A DNA stretch of 64,000 bases from Hamadaea tsunoensis DSM 44101 (lineage in GTDB: Bacteria; Actinomycetota; Actinomycetes; Mycobacteriales; Micromonosporaceae): NCBI RefSeq assembly GCF_000428945.1, contig NZ_AUAX01000007.1, forward strand, positions 62,001 through 126,000. The letters run 5' to 3'. Both the position numbers and the translations under genes were made by a program. The stretch's first letter is position 1. Every line of letters starts with the position of its first letter. Of this stretch, positions 8,864 to 19,500 are shown piece after piece. The notes below the pieces were generated by a model. That model was given only the letters and a program-made list of their open reading frames with translations, was not told the origin of the DNA and ran no database searches.

Positions 8864-9535
8864 GTGCCCACCGAACAAGATCCCTTCGCCGGGGAACTCC
8901 GGCGGCTGCGCGACCGGGCTGGGTTGACCCTGCGCCAGGTCGCCGCGCGGGCCGGCTACTCCGCGGCCACGCTGTCGAACGCCGAGACCGGCCGGCGGGT
9001 CACCTGGCCGGTGGCCGAGGCGTTCATCCAAGCCTGTGGGGAGGCCCCGGTCGAGTGGCGGTCGCACTGGGCCGCGACCCGGGCGGCCGAGGTCTCGATC
9101 ACGCCACTGCCGGCGCTCGGCTACGAGCCGGCGGTCGACGGCGCCGACCCGGTGCGAGCGGGCTGCGACCCCGACAAGGTCACCGTCAGTTCGCGGCAGC
9201 TGCTGTGGACCGACCATGTCTGGGGCGGCTACCGGCATGTGCACTTCGGCGTCGTCCAGCTGCGCTACTCCCCGCGCCGGCACGCCGCCTGGGCGCGGTT
9301 CATCGGCAGCGACGCGTTCGACCACATCGCCGGTCAGCGGCCCCTCGACCTGTCCGTCGAGATCCACCGCCCGACCGACGACGCGAGCCGGCCGTTTCGC
9401 AGCCGGTACTGCCTCGACTGGCATTGGAGCGACATCCTGCTGACCCACGGCGCCACCGTGTACGCGCGGGCGAGCGTCTACCGCGATGACGACGTGCTCA
9501 GCACCGGCGACACCGAACACCTCGTTCTCCGCTGA
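8864..9535 (+). CDS. XRE-family transcriptional regulator
   Basis: A 223-aa protein starting at GTG 8864 (VPTEQDPFAGELRRLRDRAG) with GGTGGA 8 nt upstream; a GTG at 8816 is an alternative. An N-terminal helix-turn-helix at residues ~8-60 reads LTLRQVAARAGYSAATLSNA and continues ETGRRV, the XRE/Cro pattern. The remaining ~150 residues have no recognised effector domain but are rich in aromatic and His residues. Members of this class often respond to stress or sit beside the gene they control. It is divergent from the SRPBCC gene. Confidence 0.82.
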   Translation: MPTEQDPFAGELRRLRDRAGLTLRQVAARAGYSAATLSNAETGRRVTWPVAEAFIQACGEAPVEWRSHWAATRAAEVSITPLPALGYEPAVDGADPVRAGCDPDKVTVSSRQLLWTDHVWGGYRHVHFGVVQLRYSPRRHAAWARFIGSDAFDHIAGQRPLDLSVEIHRPTDDASRPFRSRYCLDWHWSDILLTHGATVYARASVYRDDDVLSTGDTEHLVLR

Positions 9536-9611
9536 CCCCGGCCCCCACTTGGGATGACCGGTCAGCGCCCGTCCGGCAGCCAAGGCCGCCGCGAACCGCA
9601 GCCGACCGTCA

Positions 9612-10853
9612 TCAGCGGGCCGACCGGCGGGCGAGGGCGTCCACGTCGGCCCGGCGGTAGGCCACCATCCCACCTTCGGCGAAGGAGCAGAGCAGCCACG
9701 CCTCCGTGGTACCGCATTCGCGGACCTCCGCCGGCAGCGGCGTGATCGGGGTGAACGTCACGGCGGCGCCGTCGACGTGGGCCAGGCCGAGCCAGGCGTG
9801 CCGGCCGGGCACCCTGGGCGCGAGGGTGCTGACGACGAAGGTGCTCTCGTCCGTCGCGTACGGGCCTTTGTCGATCCACAGCCAGCTGCGGGCCGCGGCG
9901 GTCAGGACGAGGTCGTCGGGCCGGGCCAGGTGTTCGACGATCCTTCCGGTACGCGGATCGACCCGCACGGCCGCGTCCCCCTGGCCGTAGCACAGCAGGC
10001 CGCCGGCGCACGGGTTCGGCCGGCCCGATCCGCCGGCGACGTCCACCGACCACAGCGGCCCGCCCGCGAGGTCGTGCAGGGCGTACATGGCGTAGCGGGA
10101 GCCCGACCGTTCGCCGCCGAGGACGGACAGCTGATCGCCGTAGAGGGACAGCGCCTCCGCCGCCGGTACGCGCCCGACCGGCGTCACGGCCCCGGTCGTG
10201 TAGTCGACGGCGAGCCCGTAGCGGTCGGGCGGCACGACCAGGAACTCGCGTCCGGCCGGGCCTTCGTCCGGGTAGTGGAACTGGCTTCCCACCGGTACCC
10301 GCACCGACCACGACGACCGTCCGGTGGCGAGGTCGCGGCCGTCGATCCGCCAGGCGTCGGCGGTCTCGGTCCGGACGAGCAGCCGGTCGCCCGCGGGGCT
10401 CACGGCGAGCGACCGGAGCCGCTCGTGCCACCGCTCCGCCCCTGTACGCGGATCCAGCACCGTCACCACCCAGCCGGTCGTGTCGGTTTCGGGGCGTTCG
10501 CCGAACACGACGTTGTCGCCGACGTGTTCGACCCAGGCGAGCGGGGTGCTGTCGTGAGTCCATAGTGTCCGGTGTCGCGCCAGATCGGCCACGACGAGCT
10601 TTCGCTGGGCACCGTCGATGTAGGCGACAAGATCGCCCCAGCCGGTCGCGCCGCTGTCGAAACGCGCGTGCGGCAGCACGTACGCCTCGACAGCCGGCTC
10701 GTCGACCGCGGCGCCGGTCGCGGTCAGCAGCAGTCCGGCCACCGCCGAGGCCCCGACCGCCCGCCAGGTACGCCGACCCGGGCGGCCGCGGGCCGGCGGC
10801 TCGTCGCGTACCTGGGTGAGGTCGCCGAGCTCGATCGTGCTCATGTCGTCCAC
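9612..10853 (-). CDS. Membrane-anchored PQQ-like beta-propeller protein, cotranscribed with the TcA gene
   Basis: A 413-aa protein: a cytoplasmic Arg-rich N-terminus, one hydrophobic helix (about residues 32-52, AVGASAVAGLLLTATGAAV), then an external region of repeated four-strand blades. Blade hallmarks include DLARHRTLWTHD, DPRTGAERWHE, DLATGRSSWSV and DPRTGRIVEHL, the BamB/PQQ-quinoprotein-like repeat, though no catalytic quinoprotein residues are seen. Start is GTG 10853 or ATG 10844. It begins only 24 bp after the TcA stop codon on the same strand, so it is almost certainly in that transcript. Its role in the toxin locus (surface tethering, assembly, receptor or immunity) is unknown. Confidence 0.8.
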   Translation of the reverse strand: MDDMSTIELGDLTQVRDEPPARGRPGRRTWRAVGASAVAGLLLTATGAAVDEPAVEAYVLPHARFDSGATGWGDLVAYIDGAQRKLVVADLARHRTLWTHDSTPLAWVEHVGDNVVFGERPETDTTGWVVTVLDPRTGAERWHERLRSLAVSPAGDRLLVRTETADAWRIDGRDLATGRSSWSVRVPVGSQFHYPDEGPAGREFLVVPPDRYGLAVDYTTGAVTPVGRVPAAEALSLYGDQLSVLGGERSGSRYAMYALHDLAGGPLWSVDVAGGSGRPNPCAGGLLCYGQGDAAVRVDPRTGRIVEHLARPDDLVLTAAARSWLWIDKGPYATDESTFVVSTLAPRVPGRHAWLGLAHVDGAAVTFTPITPLPAEVRECGTTEAWLLCSFAEGGMVAYRRADVDALARRSAR

Positions 10854-10877
10854 CCCCGTGATGGCTGGGAAAGGAGT

Positions 10878-13800
10878 CTATGTCCAGGCGGGGCCGCGGC
10901 CGGACCAGCCGAGGATGAGCAGCACGTCGTCGAGGGCCACTCCGGCCGGGACGGTGATCGTCCAGTCGCCGGCCGGACTCGTGCCGACCAGGCCGGTCCA
11001 GGCGGGCGCGTTGGCCAGCCGGGAACTCGCGTACCCCTTGGTGGTGACCGCGTCGCCACCGCCGGTCGCCCGCCGGACGGTGACCGTCTCGGCGTCCGCG
11101 CCCAGCAGCTGTACGCCGACCGCCGCCGTCGCGAGCTGCTCGATGTAGAGCGGGAAGTCGTTGTCCCGCAGGGTGATGGTGACGGTGCGCGCCCCGTTGT
11201 TGAGCGACCACCACTGGTCGGGGAAGTCGCGGGCGAGGCTGAAGACGCAGTCGGCGGACCGCTGGCGGTCGCCGTTGAGGCGCTCGACGACCTGGGCGCG
11301 GTAGCCGTAGTCGGCCAGCGCCGTGTACTCCACGGTGAAAAGGACGTCGGCGAGCGAGTCGTAGTCGAACGGGTTGGCCGCCTTGGGCAGTTGCAGCGCC
11401 CACGTGGTGTCCACACCGGACCCCTCGAACGGCAGCAGCATCTCCGACTGGACGTCCAGCTCGAACACGCCGTTGGCGTTGAGCGGCGAGGTCAGCGCGA
11501 CCTGGGACGGTTCGCGGCGCAGCGCGATGTCGGTGAAGCCGCCCATGGTCGGGGCGGTGACGCGGGAGACCCCGTTGGAGGCGAGGGTGGCCCGGATGCC
11601 GCGGCTGGGCGGGATCAGGCCGACGACGCTGACGCGTACCTGGCGGATGAGGCGCAGGTAGTGGCCGGGGAAGTCGTTGTCGAACAGGGCCATCGGCGTC
11701 GCGAACGACAGGTCCCCGGTACGCCGGAACGTCAGGAACTCGGCCGGCATCAGGGCGCTCAGCGAGAACGTCTGCGACAGGTTCATCCGGCGCTGGTCGG
11801 TGGTGAAGGCGTACTGGTCGAGCTGGCTGAGGTCGTCGGTGAGCCGTTCCGCGCCGGTCAGGCCGCCGCGGTCGACGGTCTGCCCGGGCGCGTTCCAGTA
11901 GGAGTCGCCGATCAGCCGCTGCGCGTTCTCGGCCCGCTCGAAGGCGAGCTGCGCCTGGGCCAGCCGGGCCACCGAGGTCGCCTGCTGCAGGAGGCTGCGG
12001 TAGACCTGGCCGAGGGTGGTGGACATCCAGCGGTACAGGTCGGCGTTGGTGAACTGGGTGGTCAGCAGGGTCAGCGTCGCGAGCGCCTGGCTGTTCTGCA
12101 GGCTGGCGAGCGCCAGCTCCTTCTGCGCGATGTCCTGCTGGTCGCGGGCCACCTGCACCTGCGCGGCGGCGATCAGCGAGTCCTGCTCGGCCGACGCCTG
12201 CTGCATGCGCCACTCGGCCCGCCGGTCCTCGATCCCGGCCATCAGCTGGTTGGCCTGCATCTGGGCTTCCATGCCGTTGAGGAACCCGGTCGCCACGCCC
12301 TTCACGACGTAGCCGGCGGCCACCGCCGTCTGCAGGCCCGCCACGGCGCCGAAGCTGAAGACCTCGCCGGGCACGTTCATCGCCGTCGACGCCGCGTTGG
12401 CCACGCCGATCACCGAGTCCGCCACCGCGATGACGTTCTTCATGTCGCGCATCTGCGGGTACGCGCTGAGCAGCTGCTGCTCGTACTGGTTGGGCGGGGC
12501 CTCGATCCGCGTACGGTAGTCGGCGGACATGGTGTCGGCCTTCGTCTTCTGCGCCACGGCCGCGTCGATCGCGTCGCCCGCCTCGGTCACCTGCGCCTGG
12601 TGCACGGCCACCTGCGCGCCGGCGGCGTCGAGCGCGTTCTGGGCGTCCGAGAGCTGCAGCGTCTTCTGGTCGTACTTCTCCAGGGCCGACAGGTACTGCG
12701 CCTCGACCTGACCGGCCAGCCCGGACAGCTGCCGGGCCCGTTCGAGCAGCACCTTGAACCGGTAGGGCGTCGGCTGGTTGATCCCGGTGACCGTGGTGGC
12801 CGCCTGGACGCGGGGCAGGCCCGCGATGTTGCGGCCCTGGCGCAGCTTGGCCAGCTGGATTCCCGCCCGCGCGGTCAGCTCGCCGAGGACCGGCAGCGCC
12901 AGCGCGGCCTCACCGGGGTTCGACGGGGTCAGCGCGGCCAGGGCCCGGTGGGCCAGCAGCTGCTGCGCGGTCACGTACAGGGTCCGCGCCCGCGCCACCG
13001 ACGCGTCCGACTCGCGGGTGAACTCGCTGTCGGCGTACTCGAGGACGCAGCGGACCGTCGCCAGCAGCGTGGCGCGCAGGTTCGGGAAGGTGCGGCCGAG
13101 CGCGTACGGGTCCAGGCGGGTCAGCCAGCCCGGCGGGAACGTGAGGTCCGGCTTGATCGGCGCGTTCGGCAGGTTGTTCACCGCCGCCAGTTCGGTGTTC
13201 ATCGCCGCCAGGATCGAGCCCGCGCCCGCCTGCGGCAGGTCGTAGGAGTAGAGCAGCCAGTACCAGTCCAGCGCCGCGAGGTACTCGCCCGACGCCTGCA
13301 GCTGCTGGGCCAGCAGCATGGGCACCGCCCAGAGCGCCTCGCGGGCCTGGTCGGCCGTCAGGGGCAGGGCGGCGAGGGTGTTCTGCGCGGCCCGGTTGCG
13401 CTGCCCCACCGGGTACGCGAACGACGGGAAACTCGGGTTCGCCGTCCGCGAGGCCGCCACGTACGCGTTCGCCTGGGCGATGGCGTCGGCCGGGCGGAAC
13501 TGGCCGGACCCCCGGATGACCTGCCACAGCGCGGAGAACGGGGTGTTGCCGGCGGGCAGCAGCAGGGTCGGGTCGCGGTACTGCTCCGGGAAGAGGAACG
13601 TCTGCGTGGCCGCCTGCCAGCTGCCGTACTGGCCGATCCACTTCCAGGACGCGTCGAACGCGGGCTGCCCCTGCGTCAGCGTCCACGGTTTGGCCGGGTG
13701 CCCGGTCGGCAGCTGCCCGGACCGGATCGCGAACAGCAGCGACTGCAGGCTCTCGGTCGCCTGGTCGAGCCGGGTGGTGCGCAGCGTACCGGCGGCCTTG

Positions 13801-16478
13801 ACGTCCACCTGGAACAGCAGGGTCAGCTGCTCGGCCGCGTCGCCGGTCAGGCGCATCGCCGCGGCGAGGTCCGTCACGAGACCGTCGCGCAGGATCGGCA
13901 GCGCCGCCTGCTCGGCCTGCGCGACCGCGTCGGCGGCCCCGTCGGCCAGCGACTGCCGCTGGGCGGTACGCGTACGCAGGAGGGTCGACCAGTCCGCGCG
14001 GGCGACCGGATGCACCCGGTAGGGGCTGACCGCGGCCGGGGCGTCGGCCGCCACGAACTGGTCGGGGCCGACGACGACCGGGGTCGCCCCGGGCAGCAGC
14101 CGCGACTCCTCGGCCCGCCACGTGGGGTAGAGGTTCTGCTTGCGTACGCCGATGAGGATCGCCTTGGCCTGGGCCCATTCCGCCGCGGTGACCGGGCCGA
14201 GGGCCGCGAGCCGGGCGAGGCGGCGCAGGATCGAGAACCCGGACTGGGTGAGGCCGGCCGCGGCGAGCTGGTCGCCGATGTCGGTTCCGTTGCCCTGCGC
14301 GGTTTCCAGCGCGGCCAGGTCGACGCCGGGCAGCCCCTTCTGGGTGAGGTTCGCCAGCGCCGCGGTGGGGGTGGCCCCGGTGTTGATGGAGATCTGCAGG
14401 TTGGCTTCCCAGGCCGCGAGCTGGTTGGCGCGCACGCCGAGGGCCGTGGTGATCGGCCCGTACGCCGCCCCGGCGGCCACGTCCCGGGCGGTGACGACGT
14501 CCGGGTCGAGCAGCGCGCCGAACGTACGCGTCGCCGCCGGGGCCGCGTCCTGCGCCGCCCACGCGGTCGCCTGCGCCGTCCGTCGCCATTGGAGGATCGT
14601 GGCCGGGGCGATGTCGCGCAACGGATCCAGGGCGGGGCCGGTGGACGGCAGCCCGAACTTGGCCTCCAGCTCGGCCTCGGTGATGCCGGAACCGGTCAGC
14701 AGCAGCGCGTCCAGCTCGTCGGGGCGGGAGCCGGACAGCCGGATGCCGAGCCGGGTACCGAGGGCGCGCCGGTCGGCGTCGGTCATTCCGCGGGCCAGCT
14801 GCAGTTCCGCCGGCGTGGTCCCGTACGCGGCCAGCAGCGCCGTGTACGCCGCGGCCGCGTACGCCGCCTGGCCGGTCGTGCCGGTGTAACCCCTGGCCGC
14901 CATGTACGCGCGCATCACCTCGACCGGTACGCGCAGCTGGTTGGTCGCCCGGCGGCTGACCTCCGCCTCCCGGGTCAGCGGCTGGCTGATGCGGTCGACG
15001 GGCTGGCCGAGGGCGCTCGCCACGACCGCGGTGACGAGCGCGCCGCCGGGCGTGGTCACCTGCTCGTTGGCGAACTCCAGCAACGCGGCCAGGTACGCCC
15101 GCCCGTCCAGCCGTTCGGCGAGGGTGGCCGCGGCGTACCCGGAGACGACCTGGAAAGGCACGACGAGCGGGTTGGCCGCCGGTATCGCGTTGCCCGAGTT
15201 GTCCTGCGCCCAGACGTAGATGGTGTGGGCGCCGAGCCCGGTGACCGTAATCGGGGCCGACCACGAGGTGAAGTCCCGGTGTCCGGACGCGGTCGCGGGG
15301 CCGGTCGGGGTCGCGACGGTCGGCGTACCGGTGGGGGTGGTCGCCCAGGTGACCTGGGCCTGGCCGTCGATCATGCCGCTCTGGTCGTCGGCGGACGTGC
15401 CCATGAGCGTGAACGTGCAGGTCTGGGAGCCGGGCGGGGTCGCGGCGATCTGGCCGCCGGCCGCCGGATAGGTGACGCGCACGGTCGGCGCGGTGACGTC
15501 GGTGCCGACGACCGTCACCGTCTTGGTCTGCGCCGCGCCCGTCAGCGTGTCGGTGACGGTGACCGAGATGACGTGCGGCCCCATCGCGCTGGGCGCGAGG
15601 CCGACCGGCCCGGAACCGCCGGGCAGGCTCACCGCCGGCAGGCCGCCGGTGGCCGTGAACGTACGCGGGCCGTGGCCCGGCGTCGTGGTGGCCGACACGG
15701 TGACCGTGCCGCCGTTCGGCAGGGGCAGCGGGACCTGGGTGTTCGGCGCGGGCGCGGTGATCGTCAGCCCCGGCGTCGGGCTCGCGTACGCGATGGTCAC
15801 GGTGGCGGTCGCGGTGTCGCTGATGGCGAGTTCGTCGCCGTCGGTGCCGTTGAGCGTGACGGAGATCGGGTTCGAGCCGGTACGCACCGCCCGCACGGTG
15901 GCGTTCCAGGTGCCCGAGCGGGCCACGCCGGTCCAGTGCACGGTGGACGCCACTCCGGCCAGGGTGAGGGTCCCGTCGGTGACCTGGGCCGAATAGGTGG
16001 TGGTCCAGGTTCCGGCGATGACGAAGGCGGCGCTGGGCTCGTCGACGGTGATGGCGGCGGTGCCGCCGGTCAGCGCGACCCCGGCCACGGTCGTGATCTT
16101 CACGTTGACGGTGCCGGCCGGGAGATCGCCGCCACCGCCGCCGGGCGGCGGGAGCAGGTTCGCGGTGCCGCCGCGCGGGCGTTCCGGCTGCCGCAGCATC
16201 CGCACCGCCATGGCGGACGACTCCGCGACGGCTGGCGACTCCGCGGCGGCGGGCGCCTCCACACTGGCGGGCGCTTCCGCGCTGCCCGGCGACGCAAGGT
16301 CGGGCAACGCGAGGTCGGGCGACGCGAGGGCGGGCGTCTCCGCCGGTGGGGCGGACTGCACCGCCTGCCGTACCGGATGAGTCCAGTGGACCGGGAGCAC
16401 GGTGGTGGGCTCGTCGCCGTCCCGCAGGACGAGCGTGGGCTCGTTGTCGTCCGGGCGCGGTGCGACGGCGTCCGACAT
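10878..16478 (-). CDS. TcA-type component of a Tc (ABC) toxin complex: pore/translocator subunit
   Basis: An 1866-aa protein starting at ATG 16478 with GAGGAG upstream. Residues ~1-115 are an acidic then Pro/Ala/Gly-rich segment with no signal peptide. Residues ~120-440 look like two or three Ig-like beta-sandwich domains. Residues ~450-930 are helical, as in the TcA shell. SWKWIGQYGSWQAATQTFLF near 941 resembles the neuraminidase-like region. Long coiled helices at ~1243-1314 precede an Ala/Val/Gly-rich segment at ~1346-1400 that fits the channel. Residues ~1563-1626 carry the TcB-binding signature: MNLSQTFSLSALMPAEF, LFDNDFPGHYLRLIRQV, VVGLIPP. Known TcA proteins are usually 2300-2500 aa and pentameric. 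The short N-terminal half and the Ig-like domains are distinctive. It is divergent from the TcB-TcC fusion. Confidence 0.87.
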   Translation of the reverse strand: MSDAVAPRPDDNEPTLVLRDGDEPTTVLPVHWTHPVRQAVQSAPPAETPALASPDLALPDLASPGSAEAPASVEAPAAAESPAVAESSAMAVRMLRQPERPRGGTANLLPPPGGGGGDLPAGTVNVKITTVAGVALTGGTAAITVDEPSAAFVIAGTWTTTYSAQVTDGTLTLAGVASTVHWTGVARSGTWNATVRAVRTGSNPISVTLNGTDGDELAISDTATATVTIAYASPTPGLTITAPAPNTQVPLPLPNGGTVTVSATTTPGHGPRTFTATGGLPAVSLPGGSGPVGLAPSAMGPHVISVTVTDTLTGAAQTKTVTVVGTDVTAPTVRVTYPAAGGQIAATPPGSQTCTFTLMGTSADDQSGMIDGQAQVTWATTPTGTPTVATPTGPATASGHRDFTSWSAPITVTGLGAHTIYVWAQDNSGNAIPAANPLVVPFQVVSGYAAATLAERLDGRAYLAALLEFANEQVTTPGGALVTAVVASALGQPVDRISQPLTREAEVSRRATNQLRVPVEVMRAYMAARGYTGTTGQAAYAAAAYTALLAAYGTTPAELQLARGMTDADRRALGTRLGIRLSGSRPDELDALLLTGSGITEAELEAKFGLPSTGPALDPLRDIAPATILQWRRTAQATAWAAQDAAPAATRTFGALLDPDVVTARDVAAGAAYGPITTALGVRANQLAAWEANLQISINTGATPTAALANLTQKGLPGVDLAALETAQGNGTDIGDQLAAAGLTQSGFSILRRLARLAALGPVTAAEWAQAKAILIGVRKQNLYPTWRAEESRLLPGATPVVVGPDQFVAADAPAAVSPYRVHPVARADWSTLLRTRTAQRQSLADGAADAVAQAEQAALPILRDGLVTDLAAAMRLTGDAAEQLTLLFQVDVKAAGTLRTTRLDQATESLQSLLFAIRSGQLPTGHPAKPWTLTQGQPAFDASWKWIGQYGSWQAATQTFLFPEQYRDPTLLLPAGNTPFSALWQVIRGSGQFRPADAIAQANAYVAASRTANPSFPSFAYPVGQRNRAAQNTLAALPLTADQAREALWAVPMLLAQQLQASGEYLAALDWYWLLYSYDLPQAGAGSILAAMNTELAAVNNLPNAPIKPDLTFPPGWLTRLDPYALGRTFPNLRATLLATVRCVLEYADSEFTRESDASVARARTLYVTAQQLLAHRALAALTPSNPGEAALALPVLGELTARAGIQLAKLRQGRNIAGLPRVQAATTVTGINQPTPYRFKVLLERARQLSGLAGQVEAQYLSALEKYDQKTLQLSDAQNALDAAGAQVAVHQAQVTEAGDAIDAAVAQKTKADTMSADYRTRIEAPPNQYEQQLLSAYPQMRDMKNVIAVADSVIGVANAASTAMNVPGEVFSFGAVAGLQTAVAAGYVVKGVATGFLNGMEAQMQANQLMAGIEDRRAEWRMQQASAEQDSLIAAAQVQVARDQQDIAQKELALASLQNSQALATLTLLTTQFTNADLYRWMSTTLGQVYRSLLQQATSVARLAQAQLAFERAENAQRLIGDSYWNAPGQTVDRGGLTGAERLTDDLSQLDQYAFTTDQRRMNLSQTFSLSALMPAEFLTFRRTGDLSFATPMALFDNDFPGHYLRLIRQVRVSVVGLIPPSRGIRATLASNGVSRVTAPTMGGFTDIALRREPSQVALTSPLNANGVFELDVQSEMLLPFEGSGVDTTWALQLPKAANPFDYDSLADVLFTVEYTALADYGYRAQVVERLNGDRQRSADCVFSLARDFPDQWWSLNNGARTVTITLRDNDFPLYIEQLATAAVGVQLLGADAETVTVRRATGGGDAVTTKGYASSRLANAPAWTGLVGTSPAGDWTITVPAGVALDDVLLILGWSGRGPAWT

Positions 16479-16591
16479 GGAAGGCTCCTCAACAGGCCGG
16501 GGGCGAGATCGCCACATTGAAGCAGCGCGACCTCCCTCCTTCCTCGCTTGTGTCGCTTTATTGATCAGCCCGTACGCGAGTCCGGCTCGCG
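16479..16591. promoter_or_regulatory. Divergent intergenic region between TcA and TcB-TcC genes
   Basis: 113 bp must hold both promoters and any shared operator of the toxin genes. It contains a purine-rich stretch on the minus strand (AAGCGAGGAAGGAGGGAGG, about 16528-16547) and the least GC-rich sequence of the area (CGCTTTATTGATC near 16553-16566), a plausible melting region. I could not assign -35/-10 boxes or a convincing palindrome. Confidence 0.5.
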
Positions 16592-19500
16592 ATGCTAAAG
16601 ATGTCACCCGTGGGAGACCAGAACGCCGCGGACCTGATCTCGCTGCCCCCGGGCGGCGGCGCCCAGCAGGGTATCGGCGAGACATTCCAGCCCGACCTGC
16701 ACACCGGGACGGTCAACTTCTCGGTTCCCCTGCGGACCCCGGCCGGGCGGGCCGGCGTACAGCCGCAGTTGACGCTCGCCTACAGCAGCGGCCAGGGCAA
16801 CGGCGTCTTCGGCGTCGGCTGGTCGCTCAGCGTTCCCGGGGTACGCCGCCGCACCACGCGGGGCGTGCCGCGCTACACCGACGACGACGTGTTCATCATG
16901 TCCGGTGCGGAGGATCTGCGGCCGATCGCGGCCCGGCCCGGCGACCCGGCCGGCGTCACCCGCTACCGGCCGCGCGTCGAGTCGGCGTTCGCCCGGATCG
17001 TGCGCGTACGCGACGGGCGCGGCGACTTCTGGGAGGTGCACACCCGGGAGGGCCTGCGCAGCCGCTACGGGACCCCGCGGCCGGACGGCGCCCCGGCGGA
17101 CTGGACCGACCCGGCCGTGGTCACCGGACCGGCCGGGATCTTCGCCTGGCAGCTCAGCGAGACCGCCGACACCTTCGGCAACCGGCTCGTCTACGAGTAC
17201 GCCGCCGATCCGCACGGCACCGCGCAGCGCTACCTGTCGGCGATCCGCTACGTCGACCTGGACGACGGCCGGTTCCTGGTCCACGCCGGATTCGCGTACG
17301 CCGACCGGCCCGATCCGGTCACCGATCGCCGTCCCGGCTTCGAGCTGCGGACGACCCAGCGGGCGGTCGGGATGCGTACCTGGACGGAGGCGGAGAAGGG
17401 TGTCGCGGTCGAGGGGCTGCGGGTCGGCTTCGGCTACGCGCCGGGTCCGGGGCCGTCGCGGCTCGCGACGATCCGGACGTCCGGTGTGGACGGTGACGCC
17501 GTGCAGGACGCGCCGCCGCTGACGTTCGCGTACACGCCGTGGAATCCGGACGGGCGGCGGCTGATCGCGGTCGGCGGGCCACTGCCGCCCACCGCTCTGG
17601 GCGGCGAGCTCGATCTCGTGGACCTGTTCGGCGACGGGCTCCCGTCCCTCGTCAGCCTCGGCGAGCAGGCGCGCTACTGGCGCAACCTCGGCGGCGGGAC
17701 CTTCGCGGCACCGAGGTCGCTTGCGGCGGCGCCGGCCGGCGTACGCCTGGGGCAGCCCGGGGTGCTCTTCGCGGACGTGGACGGCGACGGGCGTACCGAG
17801 CTGGTCGCGGGTGGAGCGCCGGCCGCGTACGCGTGGCCCCTGGCCCCGACCGCCGACGGCCAGGCCGGTTTCGGGACCCCCGTGCGCACCACCGCCACGC
17901 TTCCGTTGTCGGATCCGCTGACCCGGCTGACCGACCTCGACGGCGACGGCAGGATGGACCTGGTCCGCTCCGACGACCGCTGGTACGCCGCCGACGGGGA
18001 CGGTCGCGGCGGGTTCACCGGTCTGCGGCCGCTGCGCGACGCACCGCCGGTGTCCCTGGCCGACCCGCGCGTCCGCCTCGCGGACATGACCGGCGACGGG
18101 CTCACCGACGTGGTCCTCTTGCACGACGGGCATGTGGTCTACTGGCCGAGCCTCGGCCGCGGCCGGTTCGACACCCCTGTCGTCATGCGTGACGCCCCCA
18201 AGTTCGGCGAGGCGGGCGCGTACGGGACCACCGGTTTCGACCCCGACCGGCTGCTCGTCGGCGATGTGACCGGCGACGGCACGGCCGACGTGGTCTACGT
18301 CGGCGACGGCCGGATCACGGTGTGGCTCAACAACTGCGGCCTCGGCTTCGGCGAGCCGTGGACCGTCACCGGCACGCCGCGCGTCACGAACAGGACCCAT
18401 CTACGCCTGGCCGATCTCCTCGGCACGGGCGTCTGCGGTCTGCTGTGGACGGCGGACGCCACGCAGCGGGCCGCGTACCGCTTCCTGGATCTGACCGGCG
18501 GCGTGAAACCGCACCTGCTGGACGGGATCGACAACCACCGCGGGGCGGTCACCGCACTGGAGTACGCCACGAGCACCGAGTTCGCCCGGCGCGACCGGGA
18601 GGCGGGGCGGCCGTGGCAGACGACGTTGCCGACGCCGGTGCACGTCCTCGCGCGTACCACGGTGGCCGACCGGTTCGCCGGGACGACCCTGACCACCGAG
18701 TACGCGTACCACCACGGATCGTGGGACGGCGTCGAGCGGGAGTTCGGCGGCTTCGCCCGGGTCGAGCAGCGCGACACGCTGAGTGGCGGGCCGGCGGGCT
18801 CGGCGCCGCTGGAGATCCGCTCGTGGTTCCATCCCGGCCCGGTCGGCCCGGCCGACACCTGGCGGCTGCCCGAGTTCCACGGCGAGTACTGGCCCGGCGA
18901 CCCGCTGATCGCCCCGGCCGTCACCAGCACGCTGCCCGCCACCGCCACGCGACGCGAGCAGCGGGACGCGGCGCGGGCCCTGCGCGGGGTGCTGCTGCGC
19001 CGGGAGACCTACGCGCTCGACGGTTCGCCGTTGCAGGACCGGCCGTACGAGGTGGCCGACACGGCGTACACCCTGATGGTGGTGGACGGCTCGGCGCTGG
19101 CGCATCCGGCGCTGGCCCGCACGGCGGTGTGGAGCCGGGGCGTGGAGCCGATGGTGCGGCTCACGGCGAGCGGCCTGCCGGACGGCTACGGCCGGGTCGG
19201 TACGGAACTCGCGCTCGCCGCGCCGCGGGTGGCCGGCGACCCGCATCTGATCCAGCGGACCACGACCGAGTACGCGACGCGCGACGACGGCACGGCCTAC
19301 CTGATCACGCGGCCCACCCGTAAGCTGCGCGATCAGCTCGCCGACCCCGGCGGCCGGTCGCTGGCCCAGCTGGCGGCCGAGCTGATGGCGGCACCGCTGG
19401 GCGACGTACGCGGCCACGAGCTCACCTACTACGACGGCGACGACTTCACCGGCCTGCCCTTCGGCGAGATCGGTACGCACGGCCTGGTGACCCGGGCCGA

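Noticed and set aside
10572..16520. A 1982-codon plus-strand open frame antisense to the TcA gene
   Set aside because: Its translation is Arg/Gly/Val-rich with no domains, while the minus strand shows clear TcA motifs; it is a high-GC antisense shadow.
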